Shown here: piece by piece, positions 11,848 to 23,995 of the stretch | How the letters are laid out: every line of letters begins with the position of its first letter | Numbering within the stretch: position 1 is the stretch's first letter | NCBI RefSeq assembly: GCF_032118995.1 | Contig: NC_092667.1 | Span: 984,931-1,048,930 of the forward strand | Source: Asterias amurensis | Lineage: Eukaryota > Echinodermata > Asteroidea > Forcipulatida > Asteriidae | Reading direction: 5' to 3' | Length of the DNA: 64,000 nt | Position numbers and translations under genes: made by a program | The notes under the pieces: model-generated | What the model saw: only the letters and a program-made list of their open reading frames with translations | Database searches by the model: none | Told to the model about the DNA's origin: nothing

Positions 11848-13750
11848 CTAGACATTAGGTGTTTGTGAACAAACACAAAGCTGTTCCGTGTTGTGTAGTT
11901 CTTGAGATATGGGGGTCACAAAGTTTATTTTAAATGCCTGAGGAGTCTATAAGAGTAACAAGTTTGAAAACCGGTTGTGTAGTTCTTAAGATATGGTCTC
12001 ACTTCCGGTTGACCAGGAATATAGGTCAAATTGGGGACACGGTTGTTCTAATTTTATTTTTGATGCCTAAGGAGTCTAAAACTGAAAAAGATTGAAAATC
12101 GGTTGTGTAGTTCTTAAGATATGGTCCAACTTCCGGTTGACCCGGAAGTAAAGGTCAACATGGCGTCACGGCTAGCCAATGCGAATGTCCGATGTCAAAG
12201 GAGTTAATAACCAAAACAAAATTGAAAATCGGTTATGTAGTTCTTGAAATAAGGTCCCACTTCCGGTTGACCCGGAAGGAAAGGTCAACAAGGGGGTCAT
12301 GGTTTTCAAAGTTAATATTTAATGCCTAAGGTGTCTATAACTGAAAAAGTTTGAAAATCGGTTGTGTAGTTATTGAGAAATGATCTCACTTCCGGTTGAC
12401 CCGGAAACAAAGGTCAACATAAGGTCACAGTTTTCTAAGTTAATGTTTAATGTCTAAGTAGTCTATTACTGAAAAAAGTTTGAAAATCGGTTGTGTAGTT
12501 CTTGACAAATGGTCCTACTTCCGGTTGACCCGGAAGAAGAGGTCAAAATGGGGTCACGGATTTTCCCCAACAAAATTTAATGCCTAAGGAGTCTATAACT
12601 GAAGAAAAAAATTAAATCGGTTGTGTAACTCTTGAAATATGGTCTCACTTCCGGTTGACCCGGAAGTAGAGGTCAAATCGGGGTCACGGTTACCCAATGC
12701 AAATCTATCATGCCTAAGGAGTCTATTACTGAAAACAACTTTGAATTCGGCCGTTCACTTCTTGAGATATAGTGCTGCAAAGAAAAACTCATTAAAGCTT
12801 CTAATTACCATAAATTATCACGTGATGACGTCACAGTTTTAAAGTTGTGTTTTTCATACTAACAAATTTCATAAGGTACACGATGGTGTGTAACTTACCC
12901 CAATCCAATGCCTTTTAAAAAAAACCTATTAGAACGTACATCATTTTAACGAAAACCCTGAACCATCGTAGGATTCCAATGTATGCCTATTGGTTGTGTA
13001 CAAATCCAATGGAGTATGTCCAGAACACGGTTAGGAAAAAAAATACATCGATGCCAACATCAGGACAGCGTGGTAGACTCCCCTCAAGTAAGTCCTCAAT
13101 GAAAACAGGTCCACACTGTATTGCAACCGCCCATACAGACAGTGTACAGCCACATGAAAGCGACTGCACGCAGTTTAGTGACTACATCCAGAAGTACTAC
13201 GTTGTACCGATGACGGCAAGATTTTAATTTATTCGTTAATGATAGACGTCCCTTGATTGGTTTTAATGAACGGAAACCATTATTTTTAGAATCAGTGTAT
13301 TTTTTGACACAAAATATCAAATTCAGGAAACAAACAGATAAATAATTTTGAAGTTATTAAGTTTTTGACCATTTAAATGTTGACATTTGAAGAGCCATTG
13401 TGTTTGTGCACAGACACAAAACGTGCAATACATGACGTCATGGTGACGTCGTCCGGATTTTAAGGCCATGGAATAGTTATACAGTACCCACAAAGTACAA
13501 AATTGAAAAAAAAATTGCGATCGGACGTATAGTTTGTGAGATATGGCAATCTAAAGATTGGCTAATTAAATATTCATGTCGTTATAACTTAGTTAATTAA
13601 TTATTTAATTTATGCAAATTACATTTAACTACAACTTCAAGACCTAAGCTTTAATATGATATATGGTCTGACTCTTTTATACTAAGCCAAGTATGATTTT
13701 TGGCTTTAACAAAATGCCCTGGTTAAACCTATGGGCTTTTGACGGATACA

Positions 13751-13793
<43 letters not shown>

Positions 13794-13848
13794 AAAAATC
13801 TTGACGATTTCAATAGCTGTTCCGACCACTACGTCGGAACAGCTAATA
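11848..13848 (+). mobile_element. HINE/Helentron-like element, tandem copy R2
   Basis: Repeats the order of R1: a 5' palindrome (GTTTGTGAACAAACAC variant), six ~125-bp units (12.0-12.78 kb), a body with TGACGTCA near 12830 and 13436, an (AAT)n run at 13747-13790, and one terminal hairpin (AGCTGTTCCGAC...GTCGGAACAGCT) ending at 13842. The body is nearly identical to that of R1 at 10.86-11.83 kb, which points to recent tandem duplication. Confidence 0.65.
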
Positions 13849-15395
13849 ATAATAACTAGAGATAGTGATTGTAAACAATCACACAGCTGTTTCTGATTTC
13901 TTTTTTATAATAGATTTATTTTCTACAATAAAACACACACATTACAACTCTTTGACATGTGATTACCTGGTCTTGTATCTGATACTAAATCAAAAGAAGC
14001 TTTAACACACAAAAAAAAGGTCAACATGGCGCCAAGGTTATTATGTTGAATAAATTTAACCCAAGTTCAAAAATCGATTATGTTGTTCTTGAGATAGGAT
14101 CCCACTTCCGGTTAACCCGGAAGTAAAGGTCAATACTGGGTCACGGAAAGCCATGCTTGATTTCCATGGCACAAAGAGTTCATAACTGAGAAAAAATTGA
14201 AAATCTGTTGTGTAGTTTTTTAATTAAGGTTCCACTTCCGGTTGACCCGGAAATAAAGGTCAACATAGGGTCACACCTACCCGATGCAATTGTCCAATGC
14301 CAAAGGAGTCCATAACTGAAAAAAGTTTGAAAATCGGTTGTGTAGTTCTTGAGAAATGGTCCCACTTCCGGTTGACCCGGAAGAAGAGGTCAAAATGGGG
14401 TCACGGATTTTCCCCAACAAAATTTAATGCCTAATGGGGTATATAACTAAAGACAATAATTAAATCGGTTATGTAACTCCTAAGATATTGTCCCACTTCC
14501 GGTTGACTCGGAAGTAGAGGTCAAATCGGGGTGACGGTTACCCGAAGCAATTCTCCTATGCCTAAGGAGTCTAATACTGAAAAAAACTTCGAAATCGGCC
14601 GTACACTTCTTGAGATATAGTGCTGCAAAGAAAAACTCATTAAAGCTTCTAATTAGCATAAATTAACATGTGATGACGTCACAGTCTTAAAATTGTGTTT
14701 TTCATACTAATAAATTTCATAAGGTACACGATGGTATGCAAGTTACCCCAATCCAATGCCGTTTACAAAATTTCAATTGTGTATTGCACTAACCATAGGG
14801 AAGATGTATCAATGCAATGAACAATGCATATCACGTTGTACCCATGATGCCAAGATTTTTAATTAATCATTAGTTATTGAAGTACTTTGACTGATTTTAA
14901 CAAACTGAAACATCTCTTATTAGAATCAATAAATTTTTCAACACAGAATATGAAATTTTGAAAACGAACAGATAAATTATTTTGAATTTACTGTCAATTA
15001 TTGTGTTTTTGACGTGTAAAACGTTTCCACTTTTAGCTCCATATGTTTTGTACACAGAAAATAAAACGTGCAAACGTATGACGTCATGATGACGTGACTG
15101 AAAGCGTTAGGCTGGAAGTCTTATCTACACTTCAAGACAAGTCCATAACCGAAAAAATAAATTGGATTGGATGTTAAATTCTTGAGATATGATGGGAACA
15201 ATATTGCCTAATTAAATATCACACGGCTGTAACTTGAATAATTAATTAAGAATTTTAGTCTAATTAAATCTAAAAATTAAGTTAGGCCATAAACTTTCAT
15301 ACGATATATGATATGTCACTTTCTGATAATTATAATTTGACATTTGACAATTTTAAAAGTCAAGTGTTAAGTCAATACGATTTTGAGGAAAGAAA

Positions 15396-15396
<1 letters not shown>

Positions 15397-15467
<71 letters not shown>
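15397..15467 (+). repeat. (AAT)n microsatellite inside R3
   Basis: About 23 AAT repeats, immediately upstream of the terminal hairpin modules. Confidence 0.95.
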
Positions 15468-15469
<2 letters not shown>

Positions 15470-15473
<4 letters not shown>

Positions 15474-15660
15474 TCTCAACGATTACAATAGCTGTTCCGA
15501 CTAAAGTTCGGAACAGCTAATAATAAAAAAAATAAAAATCTCGACGATTACAATAGCTGTTCCGACGGACAGTCGGAACAGCTAATAATAATAAAAATTT
15601 AAAAAAATCTCGACGATTACAATAGCTGTTCCGACGGACAGTCGGAACAGCTAATAATAA
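15470..15660 (+). repeat. Three tandem terminal-hairpin modules
   Basis: Three ~60-bp copies of TCTCGACGATTACAATAGC followed by AGCTGTTCCGAC-loop-GTCGGAACAGCT and an AT spacer. The first copy has TCTCAACG and a different loop (TAAAGTT); the other two share the loop GGACA. They look like repeated 3' ends of the HINE-like element, or mini-elements built only from its termini. Confidence 0.75.
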
Positions 15661-16200
15661 TAATAGTAAGACTTGTAATGCGCACATATCCACCCTGCTG
15701 GGTGTTCAAGGCGCAGAAGGCCTATAACTGAAAACAAATCGTGTCAGAAATGATTATCTCTCTGTTCTAAATGAGCGAGTTTAAGATCAACAAGCAAGAC
15801 ATTATGAACTGCCCTTCTATCCTGATTAGTCAAGGCCGGTTAATTAGAACATCACTCGGAGAGCGAGGTTGAAACTAGCTCCCCGCTCTAACTTCAGTAT
15901 GACTGCCCTTTCGAAAACTCGGCAACCTTTCGTGTTGGTTGGGTTGCGGATTTAGTTCCACCAATGTTAATTCTTTTCGGAAACTGTGAAGTCAAGTCAG
16001 AGCGTTTTAGGCATGCAGATGTTGTGAACACCATGTACGATTGACAGACACGGTCATGCCCATTATGGCAAGATTTAAAGGGTTTGAAGGGGATAAGAAA
16101 AGTGGAAAGGACAATGTTGTTAGAATTCAAACCAATCCGGCTGTTACACCTTTCTAAACGATCAAACATTAACTGTTTCTAATTTTAGCTTGTGGACATT

Positions 16201-16790
16201 TTAAAGACACTTCGCACTATTGGAAATCACTCAAAGTAATTATTAGCATAAAAACTTCATTTGTAACCAGTAATGGAGAGCTGTTCATAGTATAAAACAT
16301 TGCCTCGTATTATAATACATTAGTATAAAACACACGTCTCCCCCTGAAGTTACATAGTTTTATTTTTGAAAAAGTTAATTTCTCACTAAAATGTTTGAAT
16401 CTGATAAAAAACTTTTTGTGTAGGCACTGAAAGCACACAAATCTGTGCAACAAGGGTCATTTTCTTTCATTATTCTCTTGCAACTTCAATTACCAATTGA
16501 GTCCAAATTAATGTTTACGGGTTAGTTATTTTTTGCATTTTTTTTTGGGGGGGGGATAGCCCAAGTGAGAATCTTTGACAATTACCAGCGTCACTGTCCA
16601 GCCGTCGATTTAACTAAACTCTGTCTAACTTAGGATCAATCTCAGGACTTAGGACGAGTAAAGTTCCGTATCCTAAAACGTTTGGACGCCCATTGAACCC
16701 GTCCTGACCTAAGTTTGGGACGAGTTACTCGTTCTTACTCGAGATAGAATTAATCCTTCGCTATCATGAAATCGGCTGCTGTGCCTTTAA
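16201..16790 (+). mobile_element. Family A MITE, copy 3, with nested family G element
   Basis: A diverged family A copy starts at TTAA (16201) and its terminal GTGCCTTTAA ends at 16790. The last ~12 bases are separated from the rest by a ~175-bp element, ~16603-16778. That element's ends resemble GTCGATTTAAC...ATGAAATCGGC and its interior carries GGACGAGTTACTCGT motifs. The same element type sits at the same place in the copy at 31.3-31.6 kb. Confidence 0.65.
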
Positions 16791-17234
16791 GCAAAACAAC
16801 CATCGGAACCTATAGAGGATCGCCGTCCATAAGTTCAAGTCAAAGACCACGATGATGCTTTTGACAGGCACATGACCTCATCTCACCATGCCATTTGATT
16901 TGTAATTTTGTACAATTCGATGACTACTGTGCAGCAGTGGGCGGCAGTGAACCCTTTAATTTGGAACAGTCATAACTACTGTGTATTATTTGAAACTATC
17001 GCCAAACTGAGGGTGTTGAACACGTGTATAAAACCTCTGAGTAGACACAAAACATGACAGATTATGTGAATTTATTGGATTTGATTGAGATGTTACTATA
17101 GTTATAAATATTATGTCTACCATCTTTCTATAAACTTACATAATTTCCAAATGCCCAAAGTTCTCAAGACTTAATTAATTAGTTCCCGCCTTCGCGCGCC
17201 ATCGAGCCAAGCCCAGCAACATGGCCCAATTTGC

Positions 17235-17627
17235 TTAAAGGAGGAACACGTTGCCTTGGATCGGACGAGTTAGTCTATAAAAAGCGTTTATAACTGTTTG
17301 GTATAAAATGCATATGATTGGAAAGATGATTTAAAAGTAGAATACAATGATCCACACAAACTTGCCTCGAAATTGCGTGGTTTTCCTTTTACTTTGCAAA
17401 CTAACACGGTCGGCAATTTATGGGAGTCAAAAATTTGACTCCCATAAATGGCCGACCGTGTTAGTCGACGAGGTAAAAGGAAAACCGTGCAGTTTCGAGG
17501 CATGTTTTATAGATCATTGTATTCTATATTTTACAACATCTTTCTACCCATATGCATTTTATTAAAATTGGTTACAAACGCTTTTCAAAGACCAACTCGA
17601 CCTATCCAAGGCAGCTTGTTCCTTTAA
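17235..17627. mobile_element. TTAA-flanked foldback element (family B')
   Basis: Almost the whole 393 bp is one inverted repeat. The left end AAAGGAGGAACACGTTGCCT pairs with the right end, and the centre is a palindrome, ATTTATGGGAGTCAAA/TTTGACTCCCATAAAT, around 17420-17450. TTAA at both ends; the right TTAA is shared with the next element. Open stretches on both strands here are mirror images and are not genes. Confidence 0.85.
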
Positions 17628-17946
17628 AGGCAGTAGACACTATTGGTAGTTACTCAAAATATTGTTAGCATAAAACCATTCTTGGTGACGAGTAATGGGG
17701 AGAGGTTGACAGTATAAAACATTGTAGGAAACGGCTCCCTCTAAGACCTCAGATTTAGAATTTGAGGTCTCGAAATCAAGCATCTTCATGAGTGTGACAA
17801 GTTTGTTTAATTTTTTTTTATCTCGCAACATCGGCAAAAGATTGAGCTCAGATTTTCACAGATTTGTAATTTTATGAATATATTGAGATACACCAACTGT
17901 GAAGGCTAGTCTTTGACAAATTACCATTAGTGTCCAGTGTCTTTAA
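17624..17946 (+). mobile_element. Family A MITE, copy 4
   Basis: Shares its left TTAA with the preceding foldback element. It is internally shorter than the consensus: bases between GGCTCCCTCT and GACCTCAGATTTAG are missing. Confidence 0.85.
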
Positions 17947-18069
17947 GCAGACAATATTGCTTAATAATGGTTTGCTTAGCAGAAATGAGCAGGATACCAG
18001 TAGCAAATTGTAAATGGAATACCATATTGTTGTGCTTAGCTATTTTTTTGTGTTAAAACAGCTCTATGA

Positions 18070-18190
18070 AAACTGGTCTAAAAGACGATCGGCGCATACT
18101 GATCGAAATGTTGAGCTGTTAACCACAGGTTCTTTTCCGAACCAACACTACCTCAAATAAGATTTACACATGGTGCTATCGCAAACTGCA
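18070..18190 (-). repeat. Fragment of foldback family D
   Basis: Contains GCATACTGATCGAAATG, GGTTCTTTTCCGAACC and ACACATGGTGCTATCGCAAA, matching the right arm of the foldback at 63060-63295. Confidence 0.6.
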
Positions 18191-18633
18191 GCTGAATATC
18201 TCCCGCCATGCTAAGTTTCAAATCCTACCAGTTAACAATGTTCTAAGAACCATACACTGATCTTTCTATTTACGTCCATTATATTAAAATATCCCAAAGG
18301 ACCCTCAGACACAACCCCCAGATCGAGATAATTATTGCCAGTATGATCCAGCGTTGTTATATGTAAGGGTGTTTTTCTAGACTTAATTTAGTAGGTTGTT
18401 CTGTTGCTGATTTTTGGCTTCCCTTTCCAGCCCAGTTGGCACACCTACACGCTTTCCCCTCACACCCACACGAAAACCCTAAAGGAAATAAAACATCCTT
18501 TCTTAACTTGAAACATCACAAGATAAAATAACATGAAAGCAAGGAAATATCGAGAGAGTGAGAGAGAGGGGAAGGGGTTGGGGGTTGGAGAGGGAGGTAC
18601 ATTAAGGTGTAGATGTAGATCAATGCCTAGACC

Positions 18634-19024
18634 TTAAAGGCAGTGGACACTATTGGTAATTACTCAAAATAATTATCATAAAACCTGTCTTGATTACGAG
18701 TAATAGGGAACGGTTGAAAGTATAAAACATTGTGAGAAACAGCTCCCTCTGAAGTGACGTAGTTTTCGAGAAAGAAGTAATTTTCCACGAATTTGATATC
18801 GAGACCTCAGATTTAGAATTGAGGTCTCGAATTCAAGCATCTGAAAGCACACAACTTTGTGTGATCAGGGTATTTTTTTTTATTTAATTACTATCTCGCA
18901 ACTTCGACGACCGATTGAGCTCAAATTTTCACCAGGTTTGTTATTTTATGCATATTATGTTGAAATATACCAAGTGAGAGAAGACTGGTCTTTGACATTT
19001 ACCAAAAGTGTCCAGTGTCTTTAA
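18634..19024 (+). mobile_element. Family A MITE, copy 5
   Basis: TTAA-bounded. A 36-bp direct repeat (TTAAGGTGTAGATGTAGATC... at 18602-18637 and again at 19021-19056) lies on either side of it. Confidence 0.9.
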
Positions 19025-19194
19025 GGTGTATATGTAGATCAAAACCTAGACCTTAAAATAAGTGGCCTTTATTTCGGTGAAACTAGACTTAATCTGCATC
19101 AGCTGATGGTGCGTGATTTGCAACTGAAGTAATTACATGGTGACTGCTCTATATTCTGACATCCTATTATTCTGACACACCTATGTTCCGACAA

Positions 19195-19685
19195 AACCCT
19201 CATGAATTACACTGGTTAGGGTGTGGTTAGGATTAGGATTATACTCTCTTAATGTAAAAGAGTGAAAAAGCACTCTTTCAAGAGCCATATGAAGGACAAC
19301 TCTTTTTAGAGTGGTCTTCCACTTGTTTAGATTGAAGATTGCATCTTTTTGAGTGATTTTTCACTCTGTCCTGGAGTGAAACCCCTCTAAAAGAGTCAAA
19401 TAACCACCACTCTTTTTGAAGAGCCATGATGAGGGACAGCTCGAAATGTATACAGTGGTGTTTTTCACTCTTTTACATTTAGAGAGTAGGGTTAATGTTA
19501 GGGGTTAGGGTTAGGTAGGATGTCTAGGGTACGGATTTAGGATTAGGGTTAGGGTTGGGATAAGGGTAGGGCTGTAGATATATGATTAGGGTTTAGGGTT
19601 AGGATTACTATGGTAAGGGTTGGGATTAGGGTTAGGGTTAGGATAAGGGTAGGGTTAGATATAGGATTAGGGAGAGGGTGAAGAT
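19195..19685 (+). repeat. Degenerate telomere-like tract
   Basis: Irregular GGTTAG, GGATTA and TTAGGG repeats at 19195-19240 and 19487-19685, interrupted by the element at 19244-19486. Repeat units vary in length, so this is an old interstitial telomere-like minisatellite, not a chromosome end. Confidence 0.75.
19244..19486. mobile_element. TA-flanked TIR element inside the telomere-like tract
   Basis: The ends are CTCTCTTAATGTAAAAGAGT and the complement of CTCTCTAAATGTAAAAGAGT, with TA on both sides, as for Tc1/mariner-type insertions. Several further ACTCTTTT motifs lie inside. Non-coding, ~243 bp. Confidence 0.8.
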
Positions 19686-19689
19686 TATG

Positions 19690-21117
19690 ACAGCACACTC
19701 GAAACATAGGTGTATCAGCACATGTGTGTAACCGATTTCATTCTCTACATGAAATTGTCGACTTTATAAAGGTTGAACTTAATTACATCTTGTCTGAGTG
19801 AGTCTAACAGATGATTCAATCATCTAGGAATTGATCCTTGTCATTTGTTAATGTCAAACTTAGTGTTAATGGGTCATTCAGCCCACGCCTTTCTGAATAT
19901 AGGTCTGATTCATCAGTGGTCCATCTGTAGGGTGATAGTTTGGGGACATTAATTTACGGACTGAGCTTCGTTTGTACTTCAATCTATGTTTATAGTTACT
20001 GGATGATCACAAACACATTTCCATTCAAATAGACATGGCTTAGATTGGATGGGGGTGGCATGGGGGATTGTTTGATTATAGACCTTTCTATCCGCAACGT
20101 TACAGCCCGAGATTATTGCCAACCGGGGTTGGAAAACAATGGAAAGCCATAAATGCAAAAACAAAAACAAGGAGGCCAGAGTCTGAAACAATGCAACACA
20201 ACTATTAAAAAAAAAAAGTTGAATTTGTTGTAAACAAAGCAACCAATCATGGGATTTATTTATTTAGTTGCAAATTTGCAGAATATTAAGTTTTTGTCAG
20301 ATTATCTGTTAACACTGTTGGACACACCTCTTGGTGACAGAGCAGGCACTTTTGTCAGTCCTAGCAAACCTGGATTGTTGATGTATTTCTGTTGTCCTCA
20401 GTCGTGTATTACTTTGTTTTCTATTTTACTGCCTGCCCTCCTTTTGTTATATCTTGATGTACCCCCCCCCCCCCCATTTTACTGTGTTTCCATTCCAGAT
20501 GTATATTTTTATATATTAAATGTTTTTAAGAGTTTTATCCTTTTCGTAAAAATTGTTAGTAATTATTTTGTATTTTATGTGAATTGCCAAATAAATAACA
20601 CGAATAAATGTTTCGCTAGCATTCAGCCGTCCATACGAGCTCGGTTTGTTTACCAACAATGGAAAGTGCTCTAGCAGGGTGTTCAAGAAAACAACTCGGC
20701 AGCCATTCTTTCCCTCTTCAGGCTCATCGTTCAGCCTAAATTTACAGATGGGAAGTGCCTTTAAATGACTCATTGAAAACAAGCATCCTCACCAACAAAC
20801 CTGGACAAGGAGGAAGGCCAACCTGGTTCTAAATTACCACACCCCCACCCCTCATCTTTCAAAAAATGTGTTTCCAATTCTTGAAAAGTTCAAAGTCATC
20901 GACTGAGGAAGGGGAAATTCCTGTAGCGTGAGTGTTGGCAGGTATTTTAGGTAAAGGTCTCGAGGTGGAGACTAGCGTAGCGTCGATGACACTGCTGATG
21001 TTGACAGAGTCTGGTGCCGTATACGGAGTCTGGTGCCGCACCTGTGATGAAAACCCCCTCCTTCCTCTACTTTATCCTCCGCATGAAAGTGGAATGAAAG
21101 AAAACTACCACTTGCGG
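19690..21117. other. Intergenic, no gene recognised
   Basis: Unique-looking AT-rich DNA. A 141-codon open stretch at 20249-20674 spans a 16-base C-run (translated as prolines) and has irregular composition, so I do not take it as a gene. Confidence 0.4.
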
Positions 21118-21446
21118 TTAAAGGGAAGGTTGGTAATAACTCAAAACAAATATTACCTTAAAAACTTGGTAACTTGGTAATAGGCATTGGAGAGCTGTTG
21201 ATAGTATAACACATTGTGGGAAATTACTCCCTCTGAAGTAACGTAGTTTTTGAGAAAGAGGTAATTTCTCACTAAAATAAGAAAAGACTTCTAGCTAGAA
21301 GTCTTTTATTCTTATCTGAAAGCACACAAATTCGTTCAACAAGGGTGTTTTTTCTTTCATCATTTTCTTGCAACTTCGATGACCAATTGAGCCCAAAGTG
21401 AGAAGACTGGTCTTTGACAATTACCAAACCTGTACCTTCCCTTTAA
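21118..21446 (+). mobile_element. TTAA-flanked MITE related to family A (family B)
   Basis: TTAA ends with terminal repeats AAGGGAAGGTTGGTAAT and its complement TACCTTCCCTT. The interior is family-A-like, but the central palindrome is replaced by AAAAGACTTCTAGCTAGAAG. Confidence 0.8.
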
Positions 21447-22342
21447 GGACTAATTTCCCACATTATTGGCAATAAAGGTATAGCTGTGGAAAATCTAGAA
21501 GGTGTTAACATAAAAATTATTTGTATTTAATAAGAATGTAAAGCCATTAGAATGATTTTCAGCATCTATTCAGATTGAAATGAAATTATTAGCATCTAAA
21601 TATATTATTTCATTCCGAAATCAACCTACAACGATTCTTTTTGTAATCGAAGCTAATTAATGTTTAATAATGTCAATTTTTTTTTTTTTTAATTCTTTTT
21701 TTTTTTTTTACAATTACGCAGACTACATAAAAGATCACTTTGAATAATAAAGCCAAGAGTTCTTTTTCGAAACTACATAAACACCATTGGGAATAAATTC
21801 AGTGCTGTGTTATCTGTCTCAACAAGTAAACATTAAGTTACATTTACCTAACAGGTTCCCAAACTGGATTAAATAAATATCGACCGAGTAAAGTATTTTT
21901 TTGTCTATTTGAACAGCGCCCCCTTTTGCTTTGCTTGGTATCACATCTAAGCATTAATCTGTCCATCGCAAGTGGGCGTGGTGTCATATTTTTAAAATGA
22001 CTTTGAAAGCTCAGACACCACAGCAAGGCTCCCTCATAAACATGTTTGGATTGAGCTTAATAAAACAAACGAAGGAGAAATAAGAAACATAAAGCAAAGG
22101 AAAAAAAAGCGTCAACCTCAGTAGGCCTTTGTCACGGTGATTTTACTCCATTCCAACTCATTGTAACCAAACTGAGGCTGGACGAAATAACAGTCTGGTG
22201 CCACGTTTGCGCAATGAATGTTAGCATTCATTACTGTTATGGAAACAGGGAACATGATCAAGATGGTGACAGTGTAGTAAAGGTCTATAATGTCGGCTCT
22301 CAAAATATTCTAAAGAGTTTTTATTGAATATTGCATATTGAT

Positions 22343-22725
22343 TTAAAGACAGTGGACACTATTGGTAATTACTCAAAATAATTATTCAAAATACCTTTCT
22401 TTGTGACGAGTAACGGGGAGAGGTTGATGGTATAAACATTGTGAGAAACGGCTCCCTCTGAAGTGCCATAGTTTTTAAAGAAAGAAGTAATTTTTCATGA
22501 ATTTGATTTCGAGACCTCAGATTTAGAATTTGAAATCTCAAAATCAACCATCTAAACGCACACAACTTCGGGTGACAAGGGTGTTTTTTCTTTCATTATT
22601 ATCTCGCAAGTTCGATGACCGATTGAGCTCAAATTTCACAGGTTTGTTATTTTATGCATATGTTGAGATACACCAATGGTGAAGGCTAGTCTTTGACAAT
22701 TACCAATAGTGTCCAGTGTCTTTAA
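22343..22725 (+). mobile_element. Family A MITE, copy 6
   Basis: TTAA at both ends, ~383 bp. AAGACAGTGGACACTATTGG at the left, and the internal palindrome is weakened. Confidence 0.9.
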
Positions 22726-23990
22726 GGGCGCCCCAAAAGGGTTTAAATGTAAAAACAATGCCCAATTTTGACATTGGGCTTGCTTGTTTACTTTGGACGA
22801 TATAGCGGTATCCTTGTACCAACATTATAAAAAGATTCGACCTTACTATCAAACTATTATTAGTTGGCCATGAAAGTTTTTTGTTTCAGAGGGGATGGCG
22901 TCCACTCAAGACACCTTTTTTAGGTCAGGAAAGAGTTTTAAACTGAAAGCAGCCATCAACATGGGATAATGCGATACTTCAGTTACACCGACACATTTAG
23001 AATATTCCACCATGATAAAGTTAGTTCAAGATAGATGCATTAATTCTTAACCTCAGTGTAATTGTCTAAACCCCTTGACGTTATAATACAATACTGAATT
23101 TATGTTTTACTTCATGTAAACGACCTTCTCTTCACAATGGACACACACAATAAAAGCTGGCTCAACATTGGGAATCAGTGTTGAATAAAAAAAAAAATGC
23201 TAAGGGACTTGAAACAAATCTGGATGCATGTTTTTTCTTTAATCCGTAAACGGTACATCAAGACAAAATTTCAAGGGTATTATTTCAGAATCTTTGACAT
23301 CTAAGAAATAGTATAGAAACAGACAGACGACTGCAGTTGTTTAAAAGACACAAGATCGCTACCGTGAAGTCATAACTCTTCAGCGACGGACCATCAAAGA
23401 AACTTGTCTGTTGACTCTGGTTATAATGTAAACTGAAGTTTTCACCTCAACACTTAACAATAATCCCAGAATCAGAGAAGTAGTACTGTACGCAGTTTCC
23501 AGGCCACATCCGACATCTATAGTCGAGCGGTACGCTATGCTGAACTAAGCATTGCGCGTTATTCGACCCTCGGTGTTCTATTTATCTTCGCAAGATGAAA
23601 AAGTTGATTAAGTTAATCATAAAATAAAACTTTTTATTGACTGTTTTTCTGAAAGTAAATTTTAGAGAAACCTGTTTGTTCCCGTTTCTTATTTAAAAAC
23701 CCGCTTGTCTTTTAAAACAAAATAAGTATTTCACATTTTGCTGGGAAAGTATGAAAAAAAAACAAATTAGAGAAACAAAAGAAAAAACCTAAGTCAATAC
23801 CCAAAAGAAGGATAGAAGAAAAAATGCAATACAGACAACTAATATTAAGGAAATGGCTGGACCAAAATGACAAAGCAGGAAATAGGTATGAATTTAAATG
23901 GGAATTTCTGGGCACAAATAAAAGGTGAAAGTTTGAACAAAATGTAATAATGGTGAAATAATAAATAGTGCACAAGATTTTTAATATAGG
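22726..23990. other. Intergenic; possible tRNA-like relic near 23.52 kb
   Basis: No gene recognised. 23519-23578 has an A-box-like TAGTCGAGCGGTA and a B-box-like GTTATTCGACCC, so it may be an old tRNA-derived SINE piece. The rest is AT-rich. Confidence 0.3.
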
Positions 23991-23995
23991 TCTGT

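Larger units (their letters stand above)
13856..15665 (+). mobile_element. HINE/Helentron-like element, tandem copy R3
   Basis: The most diverged of the three copies. It has the head palindrome (GATTGTAAACAATCAC), four ~125-bp units (14.1-14.6 kb), the TGACGTCA body (near 14680 and 15081), a long (AAT)n run, and three consecutive terminal hairpin modules. Each module ends GTCGGAACAGCTAA before T, matching the CTRR-T end rule of Helitron-like elements. Confidence 0.6.

Noticed and set aside
20249-20674. 141-codon frame
   Set aside because: Runs through a C homopolymer, with irregular codon use and no homologous motif seen.
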